DNA from: Vibrio mimicus CAIM 602
Lineage (GTDB): Bacteria; Pseudomonadota; Gammaproteobacteria; Enterobacterales; Vibrionaceae
Direction of reading: 5' to 3'
DNA length: 64,000 nucleotides
Assembly (NCBI RefSeq): GCF_000338875.1
Contig: NZ_AOMO01000027.1
Location: forward strand, 124,001-188,000
In this document: one piece after another, positions 19,031 to 28,402 of the stretch
Position numbering within the stretch: position 1 is the first letter of the stretch
How the letters are laid out: each line of letters opens with the position of its first letter
Notes under the pieces: generated by a model
Seen by the model: only the letters and a program-made list of their open reading frames with translations
What the model was told of the DNA's origin: nothing
Databases searched by the model: none
Position numbers and translations under genes: made by a program

Positions 19031-19951
19031 ATGAATAAGTTGGTGGTTCTGGGTAGCGTCAATGCAGACCATGTGCTGCAAGTGCCTTCATTTCCTCGCC
19101 CCGGAGAAACCTTACACGGGCGCAATTATCAAGTCATTCCCGGTGGTAAAGGGGCGAATCAAGCGGTTGCCGCCGCGCGTATGCAAGCCGATGTGGGTTT
19201 TATCGCCTGTGTTGGTGATGATTCGTTTGGTATTAATATTCGTGAGAGTTTTAAGCTAGATGGCATCAATACTGCCGGTGTGAAACTGCAACCTAACTGC
19301 CCAACCGGCATTGCGATGATTCAAGTTTCAGATAGCGGAGAAAACAGCATCTGCATTTCAGCAGAAGCCAATGCCAAGTTGACTGCTGCCGCGATTGAGC
19401 CCGATCTCGCGGCGATTCGTGATGCACGTTATCTGCTGATGCAATTGGAAACGCCGCTCGATGGTATTTTAAAAGCGGCGCAAGAAGCGAAAGCGGCAAA
19501 AACCAATGTGATTCTTAACCCTGCTCCCGCCCGTGAGTTGCCTGATGAACTGCTGCAATGTGTGGATCTGATTACGCCGAATGAAACCGAAGCGGAAGTG
19601 CTCACCGGAATTACGGTCTCGGATGAGGCCAGTGCGCAGCAAGCGGCGGACGCTTTACACTGTAAAGGCATCGAGATTGTCATTATTACCCTTGGTTCAA
19701 AGGGCGTGTGGTTAAGCCAAAATGGTCGCGGACAACGAATTCCCGGTTTTGTGGTGAAAGCCACGGACACCACCGCCGCAGGTGATACCTTTAACGGTGC
19801 ATTGGTGACTGGCTTGTTGCAAGAAATGCCTCTAGAATCAGCCATTAAGTTTGCCCATGCCGCTGCCGCGATCTCGGTAACACGCTTTGGTGCGCAAACC
19901 TCTATTCCCACTCGTGCGGAAGTTGATGCCTTTTTAGCAGAACACTCATAG
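19031..19951 (+). CDS. rbsK: Ribokinase RbsK
   Basis: 306-residue PfkB-family kinase that phosphorylates D-ribose to ribose-5-phosphate in the cytoplasm. Family signatures are intact: GGKGANQAVAAARM near residue 40 and the C-terminal DTTAAGDTFNGAL with the catalytic Asp in the AAGD motif. The start at 19031 follows AAAGGATAACC. rbsR follows after 10 bases. Confidence 0.97.
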   Translation: MNKLVVLGSVNADHVLQVPSFPRPGETLHGRNYQVIPGGKGANQAVAAARMQADVGFIACVGDDSFGINIRESFKLDGINTAGVKLQPNCPTGIAMIQVSDSGENSICISAEANAKLTAAAIEPDLAAIRDARYLLMQLETPLDGILKAAQEAKAAKTNVILNPAPARELPDELLQCVDLITPNETEAEVLTGITVSDEASAQQAADALHCKGIEIVIITLGSKGVWLSQNGRGQRIPGFVVKATDTTAAGDTFNGALVTGLLQEMPLESAIKFAHAAAAISVTRFGAQTSIPTRAEVDAFLAEHS

Positions 19952-19961
19952 GAGAAAACAC

Positions 19962-20966
19962 ATGGCCACCATGAAGGATATCGCTCGACTTGCTGGCGTC
20001 TCCACTTCAACTGTGAGCCACGTGATCAACAAGAGTCGTTTTGTGAGTGATGAAATTGCTGAGCGGGTGAATAATGCGGCTCAGCAACTCAATTACGCGC
20101 CTTCAGCCCTCGCGCGTAGCCTAAAAATGAACCGTACCCAAACCATCGGTATGTTGGTGACAACTTCAACCAACCCTTTCTTTGGTGAAGTAGTAAAAGG
20201 TGTAGAACGCAGTTGCTATCACAAAGGTTATAACCTGATTTTGTGCAACACTGAAGGCGATAACCAACGCATGAAAGCCAGCATCAATACCTTGCTGCAA
20301 AAACGTGTTGATGGTTTATTGCTGATGTGTTCAACCCTTGAGGGAGAACGGTTGGATGTGTTTGATCGTTATCCCGATATTCCTGTTGTCGTCATGGACT
20401 GGGGCCCAATCCTGTTTGCCAGTGACAAAATTCAAGACAACTCACTGCAAGGCGGCTACATGGCGGCCAAACATCTGATTGAGTGCGGACACAGAGAAAT
20501 TGGTTGTATCACTGGACCTCTGATTCGCCATCAAGCGCAAATGCGTTATGAAGGCTATAAGAGAGCATTGTCGGAAAAAGGAATTGCCATCAACCCGGAT
20601 TGGATTGTTGAATCTGACTTTGAGTGTGAAGGTGGCTACAACGCATTTGAAAAGCTTTGTGAACGTGGAAAACTGCCGAGCGCACTGTTTGTGTGTAACG
20701 ACATGATGGCGATGGGTGTGATTCAAGCAGCTAACCTGCGAGGTCTGCGAGTGCCTGATGATATCTCCCTGATTGGTTACGATGATGTGCATATCGCCAA
20801 GTTTATGTCTCCTGCTTTAACCACCATTCATCAGCCTAAATATCGCCTCGGCAAAGCCGCCATCGATACTCTGCTTTATCGGTTGGAAAATCCAGACACC
20901 ACCGCGCAAGTGGTACAGTTAGAGCCTACTTTAGTGGTGCGTAGTAGCGTACGAAAACTCGGCTAG
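19962..20966 (+). CDS. rbsR: Ribose operon repressor RbsR
   Basis: 334-residue LacI/GalR-family repressor. N-terminal helix-turn-helix MKDIARLAGVSTSTVSHVINKSRFVSDE, then a periplasmic-binding-protein-like effector domain that senses ribose. It is expected to bind the palindrome upstream of rbsD and so to regulate its own operon. It begins 10 bases after rbsK with GGAG before the ATG. Full family length, no damage seen. Confidence 0.96.
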   Translation: MATMKDIARLAGVSTSTVSHVINKSRFVSDEIAERVNNAAQQLNYAPSALARSLKMNRTQTIGMLVTTSTNPFFGEVVKGVERSCYHKGYNLILCNTEGDNQRMKASINTLLQKRVDGLLLMCSTLEGERLDVFDRYPDIPVVVMDWGPILFASDKIQDNSLQGGYMAAKHLIECGHREIGCITGPLIRHQAQMRYEGYKRALSEKGIAINPDWIVESDFECEGGYNAFEKLCERGKLPSALFVCNDMMAMGVIQAANLRGLRVPDDISLIGYDDVHIAKFMSPALTTIHQPKYRLGKAAIDTLLYRLENPDTTAQVVQLEPTLVVRSSVRKLG

Positions 20967-21014
20967 CCGCCTTCATTCTTCCCATTGTTCTAATTTATGA
21001 TCCAAGCCAATCGA

Positions 21015-21032
21015 AGAGGACAAATGTCCTCT
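21015..21032. repeat. Inverted repeat upstream of pnuC
   Basis: AGAGGAC-AAAT-GTCCTCT is a perfect 7-bp inverted repeat 61 bases before pnuC. Without a T run it may be an operator or leader hairpin. I cannot assign a regulator. Confidence 0.4.
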
Positions 21033-21092
21033 GGCATTATGGTTCCACACCTTATAGTGAACAAAACCCATAACAATGAGAGATAGAACACG

Positions 21093-21827
21093 ATGGAACT
21101 GATGACTTTTTTTGATATTAACCACACCTTAGTCAATATTCCGATAGGTGGCGGATATGCCATGTCGTGGATTGAAGCGGTGGGAACGCTGTTTGGTTTG
21201 CTGTGTATCTGGTTTGCGAGCCAAGAGAAAACTATTAACTACTTATTTGGCCTGATTAATGTCACGCTGTTTGCGGTGATTTTCTATCAGATTCAACTGT
21301 ATGGAATCTTGTTGCTCCAGCTGTTTTTCTTCTGCGCCAACATTTATGGCTGGTATGCGTGGACTCGGCCCAATGCTCAAGGGGATACGCTCGTTGTGCG
21401 TTGGATGAGCCGCCAAAAATTGCTGCTCACAGCATGCATTAGCGTGATCAGCATTATCTTGATGACCATTTACATCGATCCGGTATTCTTTTCTTTAGCC
21501 AATATTACCGTTGATGTATTGAATCTGTTCGGCGCGCAACTGGATCGCCCAGTGTTATCTCCGGATGCTTTCCCATTCTGGGATGCGACGATGACGGTAC
21601 TTTCGGTGGTGGCGCAGATTTTGATGACGCGTAAATATGTGGAAAACTGGATTCTGTGGGTGGTGATCAACATCATCAGTGTCGGAATTTATGCGGCGCA
21701 AGGAGTGTATGCCCTCTCTATCGAATACGCGATTTTGCTGTTCATTGCCGCCAATGGCACTCGAGCTTGGATGCAAACCGCTCGTCATAATGCAGAAAAA
21801 AACCTGACCAATGAGGCAACAGCATGA
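21093..21827 (+). CDS. pnuC: PnuC-family vitamin B3 riboside transporter
   Basis: 244-residue inner-membrane protein of the PnuC family, which moves nicotinamide riboside by facilitated diffusion. The conserved WIEAVGTLFGLLCIWFASQE start and the NIYGWYAW motif are present, with about seven hydrophobic segments. Its stop overlaps the start of the nucleoside phosphorylase gene (ATGA), so the two are co-translated. Some PnuC relatives carry other nucleosides or thiamine, so the substrate is not certain; the coupled phosphorylase favours a nucleoside. Confidence 0.88.
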   Translation: MELMTFFDINHTLVNIPIGGGYAMSWIEAVGTLFGLLCIWFASQEKTINYLFGLINVTLFAVIFYQIQLYGILLLQLFFFCANIYGWYAWTRPNAQGDTLVVRWMSRQKLLLTACISVISIILMTIYIDPVFFSLANITVDVLNLFGAQLDRPVLSPDAFPFWDATMTVLSVVAQILMTRKYVENWILWVVINIISVGIYAAQGVYALSIEYAILLFIAANGTRAWMQTARHNAEKNLTNEATA

Positions 21828-22561
21828 GCATTCAACCCCACATTAATGTTGCCCAAGTTGCGCCACGTGTTGTGGTCTGCGGTGAACCGAATCGTGCGAA
21901 TCGTATTGCCAGCTTGTTGAATAACGCAGAGCTTGTCGCTGAAAACCGAGAATACCGCTTATTCAGTGGTGAGTTTGAAGGGCAACCGATCACCGTATGC
22001 AGCACAGGAATTGGTGCACCATCCATGATCATTGCGGCGGAAGAGCTAGCGCGAAGTGGTGCAAAAGCCATTGTGCGAGTGGGTTCCGCAGGCGCAATGC
22101 AGCCGGAGATCGGATTAGGTGAACTGATTTTGGTGGAAGGTGCAGTACGTGATGAAGGTGGCTCAAAGGCGTATATTAATGCCGCTTATCCCGCATACTC
22201 AAGTTTCGAATTGGTGGTGGAGATGCAACGCTTCCTAGCTGCGCAGGCAGTACCCACTCACAGAGGTATTGTTCGCTCGCATGACAGCTTTTACACCGAT
22301 GAAGAAGCAGAATTGTGCCGTTATTGGAATCGCAAGGGGATTCTTGCGGCGGATATGGAAACCTCTGCACTGCTTACGGTTGGCCGTTTACGCGGTCTAC
22401 AGGTTGCTTCCGTTCTCAATAATGTGGTGTTGTATGAGCAAGATGTGCAAGAGGGCGTGAATCAATACGTCAATGCCGATCAAATGATGATGCAGGGAGA
22501 AACGCTGGCTGCACGTGCTGCTTTGCATGCGTTAAACGCACTTAAATTCCAATCTTCTTAA
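21824..22561 (+). CDS. Nucleoside phosphorylase, uridine phosphorylase-like
   Basis: 245-residue PNP_UDP_1 family enzyme that cleaves a nucleoside with phosphate to a base and ribose-1-phosphate. Features seen are the phosphate-site glycine loop near VVVCGEPNRANRI, STGIGAPSMIIAAEEL, RVGSAGAMQPEIGLGELILV and AADMETSAL, the family's ribose/base-binding Met-Glu. It overlaps pnuC by 4 bases, which suggests it acts on the nucleoside brought in by PnuC, perhaps nicotinamide riboside, or on uridine. The exact substrate cannot be read from the sequence. Confidence 0.85.
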   Translation: MSIQPHINVAQVAPRVVVCGEPNRANRIASLLNNAELVAENREYRLFSGEFEGQPITVCSTGIGAPSMIIAAEELARSGAKAIVRVGSAGAMQPEIGLGELILVEGAVRDEGGSKAYINAAYPAYSSFELVVEMQRFLAAQAVPTHRGIVRSHDSFYTDEEAELCRYWNRKGILAADMETSALLTVGRLRGLQVASVLNNVVLYEQDVQEGVNQYVNADQMMMQGETLAARAALHALNALKFQSS

Positions 22562-22573
22562 GGTGCATAATAT

Positions 22574-22611
22574 GGCCTCGCTCAATGAACGGTATTCTTC
22601 GTTGGGCGAGG
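22574..22611 (+). terminator. Stem-loop after the nucleoside phosphorylase gene
   Basis: GCCTCGC near 22574 pairs with GCGAGGC near 22605, extended by AATGAA/TTCTTCGTT with mismatches. No strong T run follows, so it could be a Rho-assisted terminator or 3'-end hairpin. Confidence 0.5.
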
Positions 22612-22684
22612 CATCACCGTAGAGCTTCGCCTAGTGGCAAAAAACAGGTAGCCTATGCCCATGTGAATCGAATTTCAAAACGCT

Positions 22685-23365
22685 ATGCAACTTACCGCTA
22701 ACACTACCGGCCGTTTTTCAGGCTATTTGAATACGCAACTGCCTGCGTTTCGTCTGGCGTTGGCTCAGTGCCAAACGGCGACAAAAAGGTTTGATGCGGG
22801 TGAAACGCTGTTGCAGCAAGGCCAACCTGTTGAGTCTCTGTATGTGGTGTCTTGCGGCCGAGTTTCGATGAATATTCTGGCGGCTAATGGACGCCGTTTT
22901 CAACTCGGTGAAGTGCAGTGTGACGATCACCTTTTTGGCGAGATGGAGTTTTTTACCGCCATGCCTTGTCAGTGGAATGTGGTGGCCGAAGAGCCGATTC
23001 AAGCAGCGGTCATTTGTGCTCAGAAGCTGCAAGAGTGCCTTGAACAGCAACCTGTTCTTAGCCTGTTTTTTGCGTCTGCTTTAGCGCAGGATTACCAAGA
23101 GTCGCTGGACATTTACACGCAGCGTTTGATGCATTCAATCAGTTTTAACATCGCGCATGATCTGCTGCTACACCACGATACGCAGGTCAATTTGGGTGGC
23201 TTTGAAAGGATGGAGCCAGAAGCGGAGCGCTTCGGTACGTCAAGCCGAGTGTATCGCCGTGCAGTGAAAGAGTTGGTGGATAGGGGATTGGTCGAAAAAG
23301 GCGAGCGTGGGCTCGTCATCAAAGACATTGAAGCTTTGCGTGCTTTTGTGGTCAGCTTTGAATAA
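22685..23365 (+). CDS. Crp/Fnr-family transcriptional regulator
   Basis: 226 residues: an N-terminal cyclic-nucleotide-binding-type beta-roll (about 25-135, GETLLQQGQPVESLYVVSCGRVSM, HLFGEMEFF) and a C-terminal winged helix (EAERFGTSSRVYRRAVKELVDRGLVEK). The cAMP-binding residues of true CRP are not clearly kept, so the ligand is unknown; the layout resembles YeiL-type regulators. It stands alone between the PnuC operon and the convergent glpTQ genes. The stop lies within a 12-bp hairpin shared with the 3' end of glpQ. Confidence 0.85.
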   Translation: MQLTANTTGRFSGYLNTQLPAFRLALAQCQTATKRFDAGETLLQQGQPVESLYVVSCGRVSMNILAANGRRFQLGEVQCDDHLFGEMEFFTAMPCQWNVVAEEPIQAAVICAQKLQECLEQQPVLSLFFASALAQDYQESLDIYTQRLMHSISFNIAHDLLLHHDTQVNLGGFERMEPEAERFGTSSRVYRRAVKELVDRGLVEKGERGLVIKDIEALRAFVVSFE

Positions 23366-23387
23366 GCGAGGTGTCCCTCGCTTATTC
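23360..23387. terminator. Hairpin between convergent genes
   Basis: GAATAAGCGAGG-TGTC-CCTCGCTTATTC is a perfect 12-bp stem including the stop codon of the Crp/Fnr-like gene; the A/T-rich outer stem allows termination from both sides. glpQ ends 23 bases away. Confidence 0.65.
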
Positions 23388-23409
23388 GCAATCAGTCTTG
23401 CTTAAAGCA

Positions 23410-24480
23410 TTATTGATTTAAGAAAGCCACCGCTTTATCGGGGAAGTCAGTGAACAGACCATCCACTTTCACTTGGTTGTAGAACACATCCAACATTCCT
23501 TCGAAGTTGTCTGCCCAAGGTGCAATGCGCCCTTTATCGGCACGGAAGGTGTAAGGATGCACCACCAGACCAGCATCTTTCGCTTGCTTCATCAACGGCT
23601 TAATAATGATGTTGCCTTTGGTTGAAGCATCATCAACCAACATAGGTTTCCACGGGCCGATGCCATCCGCATATTGCGCGACTTTGGCCATGCCGCCTTC
23701 GGCAAACATCCAGTCATAGTCATAGGGTGTGGCTTGGTCACCTTGATAAACCATGGTTTCATCCCAGTCGGTGTACGCCAGCAGCTGTACCAGGTTGAGA
23801 TCCATCTTCATCGCTGGCAGCAGCTCATCATTAATGCGTTTTAGCTCGATAGGATCAAAACACTGCAGATAGATTTTGTCGTCTTTGCTGTCGTAACCAT
23901 ACTGCTTCAGCACTTTGAGGACCGCTTGAGAAATGTCTTTGCCTTCTTTGCGATGGAACCAAGGGGCTTTGATCTCGGGGTAGATACCGATGTCATAACC
24001 CAGAGTTTGGTTTAGCCCTTGAATCAGCTCAATTTCTTCTGCCAGAGTCGGGACGGTGAAATCCCCTTTCCATAAAGGGAAACGATCGGGAAAGCCGGCG
24101 ACTTTTTTACCTTGATCATCAATATTGAAGCCTTCCGTCACGCGCAAGGTTTTAATTTCGGCCAGCGTAAAGTCAATCGCATAGTAACGGCCATCGGCTC
24201 GTGCGCGATTGGGGAAACGCTCTGCAACATCGGTGACGCGATCCAAATAGTGATCATGTAACACCACGAGTTGATCGTCTTTAGTCATCACTACATCTTG
24301 TTCGATGTAATCCGGCTTCATCGCATAAGCCAGTGTTTTGGCTTCTAGAGTATGTTCTGGCAAGTAGCCAGAGGCTCCACGGTGAGCAATCACTAACGGT
24401 TCTGCGGAAACAATGCCTGAAAATAGAGAAGTTGAGCAGGCCAGAGCCAGCAGAGAAAGCGAGAATGGTTTAAGCATCAT
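23410..24480 (-). CDS. glpQ: Periplasmic glycerophosphodiester phosphodiesterase GlpQ
   Basis: Hydrolyses glycerophosphodiesters to sn-glycerol-3-phosphate, which GlpT then imports. From 24480 the product is 356 residues with a signal peptide (MMLKPFSLSLLALACSTSLFSG ends about residue 22). GDPD motifs are clear: VIAHRGASGYLPEHT (catalytic His in HRGA) and EQDVVMTKDDQLVVLHD. The start follows AAGGATTTC; an upstream in-frame ATG lies before this site and would spoil the signal peptide. It lies 155 bases downstream of glpT on the same strand, separated by a strong hairpin. Confidence 0.95.
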   Translation of the reverse strand: MMLKPFSLSLLALACSTSLFSGIVSAEPLVIAHRGASGYLPEHTLEAKTLAYAMKPDYIEQDVVMTKDDQLVVLHDHYLDRVTDVAERFPNRARADGRYYAIDFTLAEIKTLRVTEGFNIDDQGKKVAGFPDRFPLWKGDFTVPTLAEEIELIQGLNQTLGYDIGIYPEIKAPWFHRKEGKDISQAVLKVLKQYGYDSKDDKIYLQCFDPIELKRINDELLPAMKMDLNLVQLLAYTDWDETMVYQGDQATPYDYDWMFAEGGMAKVAQYADGIGPWKPMLVDDASTKGNIIIKPLMKQAKDAGLVVHPYTFRADKGRIAPWADNFEGMLDVFYNQVKVDGLFTDFPDKAVAFLNQ

Positions 24481-24552
24481 GAAATCCTTTTTTGTTATTC
24501 CCAGCCAACAGGTGCAAAACATGCAATTCCTATGGGTTGGGGATATTGAGTT

Positions 24553-24582
24553 GCCGCGCTCTTAATCAGGCAAGAGCGCGGC
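24553..24582 (-). terminator. Hairpin between glpT and glpQ
   Basis: GCCGCGCTCTT and AAGAGCGCGGC form an 11-bp GC-rich stem with an 8-base loop in the 155-bp gap. No T run follows on the minus strand, so an mRNA-stability or partial attenuation role is likelier than full termination. Confidence 0.55.
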
Positions 24583-24635
24583 GAGGTGGGGGATATAAAA
24601 CCACGCTAACGTTATTAGTTGATGACAGGCGTGCT

Positions 24636-25994
24636 CTAAACGGCCGCTTGTTTCAGTTTTTCGTTATGGTGAGCACGTTCACCAACAAAAGCGTAAAGCA
24701 GACAGATCACTGAAATGACACAGGAGGCCACGAGGATCATGAAGCCGCCATCCCAGCCGAAGTGGTCAACGGTGTAACCCAATACGGCGTTAGCTGCTAC
24801 TGCGCCACCTAAGTAACCAAATAGACCTGTTAGACCTGCCGCTGTACCAGCGGCTTTCTTCGGAGCCAGTTCAAGCGCATAAAGGCCAATCAACATCACA
24901 GGGCCGTAGATCAGGAAGCCGATCGCGACCAGAGCGGCCATATCCACTGCTGGGTTGCCAGCTGGGTTGAACCAGTAAACCAGAACGGCAAGCGTTACCA
25001 ACACCATGAACAGGATGCCAGCTGGCGCGCGGCGGCCTTTAAATACTTTGTCGGAAATCCAACCACACAGCAAAGTACCCGGAATGCCCGCCCACTCGTA
25101 CAGGAAGTAAGCCCAAGAAGATTTATCAACGGTGAAGTGTTTGGCTTCTTTGAGGTAAACCGGAGCCCAGTCGAGTACACCGTAGCGGATCAGGTAAACG
25201 AAGGCGTTAGCAATAGCGATTGACCACAGCAATTTGTTGTTGAAAACGTACTTAAAGAAGATCTCTTTCGCGCTCATCTCGTTTTCATGCGATTTATCGT
25301 AATCATCGGGATAGTCATTTTTGTACTCTTCAATCGGTGGCAGGCCGCAAGATTGTGGCGTATCACGCATGGTGATCCAGATAAAGATCGCAACCAGTGT
25401 GGCGAAGAAGGCTGGCACATAAAACGCGGTGCGCCAATCATCGTTAAACATCCACAAACCGAGCAAGAAGATTGGGCCAATCAAGCCACCACCCACGTTG
25501 TGGGCGACGTTCCAGACTGAAACAATCTCCCCACGTTCTTTGCGTGACCACCAGTGCACCATAGTACGGCCACAAGCAGGCCAACCCATGCCTTGGAACC
25601 AGCCGTTTAAGAACAGCAAAATAAACATTGCGGTGATGCTGCCGGTTGCCCAAGGCATAAACCCGAAACAGAACATCACGATAGCGGAGAGAAGTAGGCC
25701 TGCACTGAGAAAGTAACGCGGGTTAGAACGGTCAGAGACGTTCCCCATCAAAAATTTAGACAGACCATACGCGATCGAAACCGCGCCCAATGCCACACCC
25801 AGATCGCCACGGCTAAAGCCTTGTTCGATGAGGTAGGGCATCGCCAAGCTGAAGTTTTTTCGAACTAGGTAATAACCGGCATAGCCAACAAAAATGCCGA
25901 TGAAAAGTTGCCAACGAAGGCGAGAGTAGGCGCTGTCGATCTTGTCAGACGACAGCCGCTCGGTATGAGCTGCTGGTTTGAAGATCCCAAACAT
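24636..25994 (-). CDS. glpT: Glycerol-3-phosphate:phosphate antiporter GlpT
   Basis: 452-residue major-facilitator protein of the organophosphate:Pi antiporter family with 12 membrane helices. Conserved stretches include [29 protein letters not shown] and [23 protein letters not shown], the family's substrate-site Arg/Gly region. I chose the ATG at 25994 (MFGIFKPA), which has GAGGTC at good distance; the frame is open upstream without a Shine-Dalgarno. Acts with GlpQ. An inverted repeat resembling GlpR half-sites lies upstream. Confidence 0.95.
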   Translation of the reverse strand: MFGIFKPAAHTERLSSDKIDSAYSRLRWQLFIGIFVGYAGYYLVRKNFSLAMPYLIEQGFSRGDLGVALGAVSIAYGLSKFLMGNVSDRSNPRYFLSAGLLLSAIVMFCFGFMPWATGSITAMFILLFLNGWFQGMGWPACGRTMVHWWSRKERGEIVSVWNVAHNVGGGLIGPIFLLGLWMFNDDWRTAFYVPAFFATLVAIFIWITMRDTPQSCGLPPIEEYKNDYPDDYDKSHENEMSAKEIFFKYVFNNKLLWSIAIANAFVYLIRYGVLDWAPVYLKEAKHFTVDKSSWAYFLYEWAGIPGTLLCGWISDKVFKGRRAPAGILFMVLVTLAVLVYWFNPAGNPAVDMAALVAIGFLIYGPVMLIGLYALELAPKKAAGTAAGLTGLFGYLGGAVAANAVLGYTVDHFGWDGGFMILVASCVISVICLLYAFVGERAHHNEKLKQAAV

Positions 25995-26395
25995 ATTGAC
26001 CTCATTGTTTTTTGCGATGGTATAAAAACCTTTACTGTCTGGCATTCCGCTGCACAAAAATGGGTATAACCACAGTAAAGAAATGGCGAACGAGCAATTT
26101 ATTTTCGTTCGAAAGTGACGAGATTCTTATGTTTCTGAATTGTTATTACTGTGATTGATGTGGCACGTGAATTATTTTACTAATAAAAACAAATTGTAAA
26201 TTTTCGATTTTGTTGATTTAAATCGCAAAAAATCCATGTTTAAGAAAATTAGGCAAGTCTTATGAAGGGATTGTGTTTCATTCGCTCAAATAAAATTGTT
26301 GAGCGAAAAATATTCAGATGAAATGAGTGAATGATTTATAAAGGAAAGAAAAAGAACAAAGTGATGGCATTCCGTTGCCATCTACAGTTAGTAAA
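25995..26395. other. Intergenic region upstream of glpT
   Basis: About 400 AT-rich bases between glpT (leaving leftwards) and the 3' end of the DUF3316 gene. Apart from the CGAACGA inverted repeat at 26087-26111, I see no coding potential and no clear RNA gene. Confidence 0.5.
26087..26111. promoter_or_regulatory. Candidate GlpR operator upstream of glpT
   Basis: CGAACGA and TCGTTCG form a perfect inverted repeat with an 11-base spacer about 95 bases before glpT. The CGAAC/GTTCG halves resemble E. coli GlpR sites (ATGTTCG...CGAACAT). No glpR is in the window. Confidence 0.5.
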
Positions 26396-26743
26396 TTAGT
26401 CACGGCCAGTATCACGCGTTTGGTAGTGGTAATTCACTTTCACCATAGAACGATATTGGGTATCACCAGCTTTCGCGGAGACCGATTCGACTAAGACTTC
26501 GGTGTCATCGATTTTTAAGGTTTGCGGTAACACTTTGCTGCCCCACACGGAAAGTTCATTCGCGAGTGTTTTGGTTGGCAAAGTCTGTAACTGCTCTGTT
26601 TTCTTAACCCCTGCAGCATAAGCTTGGTCTTGAGTGGCGTAGACACCAGCTTCTAGAGTACGAGCTTCATAGCTGGTATCCATAGATGCAAAAACGCTAG
26701 CACTGAGGGTTAAAGCAGCAAGGCCTAGAATGATTTTTCTCAT
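26396..26743 (-). CDS. DUF3316 small secreted protein
   Basis: 115 residues with a signal peptide MRKIILGLAALTLSASVFA and a mature domain of the DUF3316 type known mainly from Vibrio (YEARTLEAGVYATQDQAYAAG, SVSAKAGDTQYRSMVKVNYHYQ). No enzymatic residues can be named. The start at 26743 follows AAGGAAATCA; an in-frame ATG eight codons upstream would precede this site. Monocistronic, with about 420 bases of non-coding DNA before it. Confidence 0.82.
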   Translation of the reverse strand: MRKIILGLAALTLSASVFASMDTSYEARTLEAGVYATQDQAYAAGVKKTEQLQTLPTKTLANELSVWGSKVLPQTLKIDDTEVLVESVSAKAGDTQYRSMVKVNYHYQTRDTGRD

Positions 26744-27167
26744 ATTGATTTCCTTCTTGTTTAGCAAACTTCGTTTGATTTTTAAGAGTGATGATTTAGC
26801 TCTCTTTCCGAGAGATGTATCTATCCTATCAATGGCTTTGTAAAGAGTCCGTCATGCTGGGTAAAGCTTTCGAAAAAGTGCGGTTGAGATTTCTGATATA
26901 AGCCGAGTTACTGGCGGATTTATTGACACTGTCAATCCTTAACCAGTGGTTAACATTTGATAAAAGTATAGTTTGAAGTGCCTCGAAGGTCTAACGCAAG
27001 CAGACAACGTTGCAAGTCGGTGATGGAAAGTAGTCAGCAAATTGACCATTTTCCTCAGCACTTTGCGTTGGAATTGACACGCTATTTTTTGGTTATTGCT
27101 AGCTTTTGTTGGCCATTTGTAAACAACGATGGCCAGTAACAATAGTCAGAATCGATAAGGAATAATC
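26744..27167. other. Divergent regulatory region between the DUF3316 and LPMO genes
   Basis: About 420 bases without a convincing gene. It holds two adjacent palindromes at 26922-26953. The open frames here have no codon bias, signal or Shine-Dalgarno. Confidence 0.5.
26922..26953. promoter_or_regulatory. Twin palindromes upstream of the LPMO gene
   Basis: ATTGACA-C-TGTCAAT (26922-26936) and TTAACC-AGT-GGTTAA (26939-26953) are two perfect odd-centred palindromes, centres 17 bases apart. They probably bind two dimers or two different regulators of the divergent genes. Confidence 0.5.
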
Positions 27168-28337
27168 ATGAAATACGGACTAAAAATCAGTGCGCTAGGC
27201 ACCGTAGTGTTAGGTTCTCTTCTCTCTACGAGCGTTCAGGCGCATGGGTGGGTGGAGTTTCCTAGCGCAAGGCAAAATACCTGTTACCTTGATGGCGGTT
27301 TTTGGGATAACACGATCCCTAACCAAGCTTGTCAGGCGGCTTATGATGTTTCTGGCGCTTTCCCATTTGTGCAGCGCAATGAAGTATCAGCTAACGTGCA
27401 AAACTATCGGGATATGGCGGCGGTAAAAGCGGTGGTGGTCGATGGTGAGTTATGTTCTGCTGCGGATAAAGCCAAAGCTGGTTTGAATGTGCCTTCTGCA
27501 CATTGGCAAAAAACGGGCGTGACACTGGATGCGAATGGCCAAATCGAGGTCGTCTTCCATGCTGCGACACCACACAATCCCTCTTATTGGCAATTTTATT
27601 TAAGTAAAGCCAGTTACGATCACAGCCAGCCACTTACGTGGAATGACTTAGAATTGGTGGGCAGTTCGGACGATGTTGCTGCAGGAAGCGATAAGAAATA
27701 CCGCTTTAAAGTCACACTGCCGCAAGGTCGCAGTGGCGATGCGGTGCTTTATACTCGTTGGCAACGTGTCGATGCGGGCGGTGAAGGCTTCTATAACTGT
27801 AGTGACATCACCTTTGGTGGCAGTACCACACCTCCTGGGCCGACTGATCCTGCAGAGCCAGTTAATCTCACCGCATTGGGTTACTACGTTCCACAAGGCT
27901 TTGGCCCTGTAGAATCGGGTGACAGTGTGCGTTTACGTACCTTTGATGCAACAGGCATGGAAACAACCGACATTACTTTGCCTATTACCGCGAACAATAC
28001 GGGAACATGGGCCGCAGAATTGGCTGGGCAATTTAACCAACTGAAAAATGGCGAGTGGTACATTGGTATTTGGCATCAAGCCATGAACCATTACATGTTT
28101 GATACGCAAAACCTTTACGCTAACCAAGTATTCGCACCGAACAGTAATTTCACCTACCGTTTGTCTCTGACCAAAGGTGATACCACGCCACCGACTCAAC
28201 CCAACAATGCTTGGGATAAAAGTAAAGCTTATTCAGCGGGTGCTGTTGTGACTCATAATGGCAAAAGCTGGACAGCACAATGGTGGACACAAGGTGAAGA
28301 ACCAGGAACCACAGGTGAATGGGGTGTGTGGCGCTAA
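27168..28337 (+). CDS. Chitin-binding lytic polysaccharide monooxygenase (AA10, spindolin-like)
   Basis: 389-residue secreted copper enzyme that oxidatively cleaves chitin. The signal peptide ends ...STSVQA, leaving His26 as the new N-terminus (HGWVEFPSARQ); with His136 in ATPHNPSYWQFY it forms the copper histidine brace. The AA10 domain spans about 26-210 and is followed by a Pro/Thr linker, a middle domain of unknown ligand (about 225-335) and a C-terminal CBM5/12 chitin-binding module (NNAWDKSKAYSAGAVVTHNGKSW... W). The start follows AAGGAATAATC. Related to, but shorter than, GbpA. A terminator follows. Confidence 0.93.
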   Translation: MKYGLKISALGTVVLGSLLSTSVQAHGWVEFPSARQNTCYLDGGFWDNTIPNQACQAAYDVSGAFPFVQRNEVSANVQNYRDMAAVKAVVVDGELCSAADKAKAGLNVPSAHWQKTGVTLDANGQIEVVFHAATPHNPSYWQFYLSKASYDHSQPLTWNDLELVGSSDDVAAGSDKKYRFKVTLPQGRSGDAVLYTRWQRVDAGGEGFYNCSDITFGGSTTPPGPTDPAEPVNLTALGYYVPQGFGPVESGDSVRLRTFDATGMETTDITLPITANNTGTWAAELAGQFNQLKNGEWYIGIWHQAMNHYMFDTQNLYANQVFAPNSNFTYRLSLTKGDTTPPTQPNNAWDKSKAYSAGAVVTHNGKSWTAQWWTQGEEPGTTGEWGVWR

Positions 28338-28402
28338 GCGTTACTCCTCTTTTTACGGTTAGAGAGTCACTTTAATGTTGTGAAAGGGCTCTTTTAAAAG
28401 CT

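Noticed and set aside
26939-27142. 67-codon minus-strand frame upstream of the LPMO gene
   Set aside because: No ribosome site or recognisable domain; it covers the twin palindromes and the LPMO promoter region.
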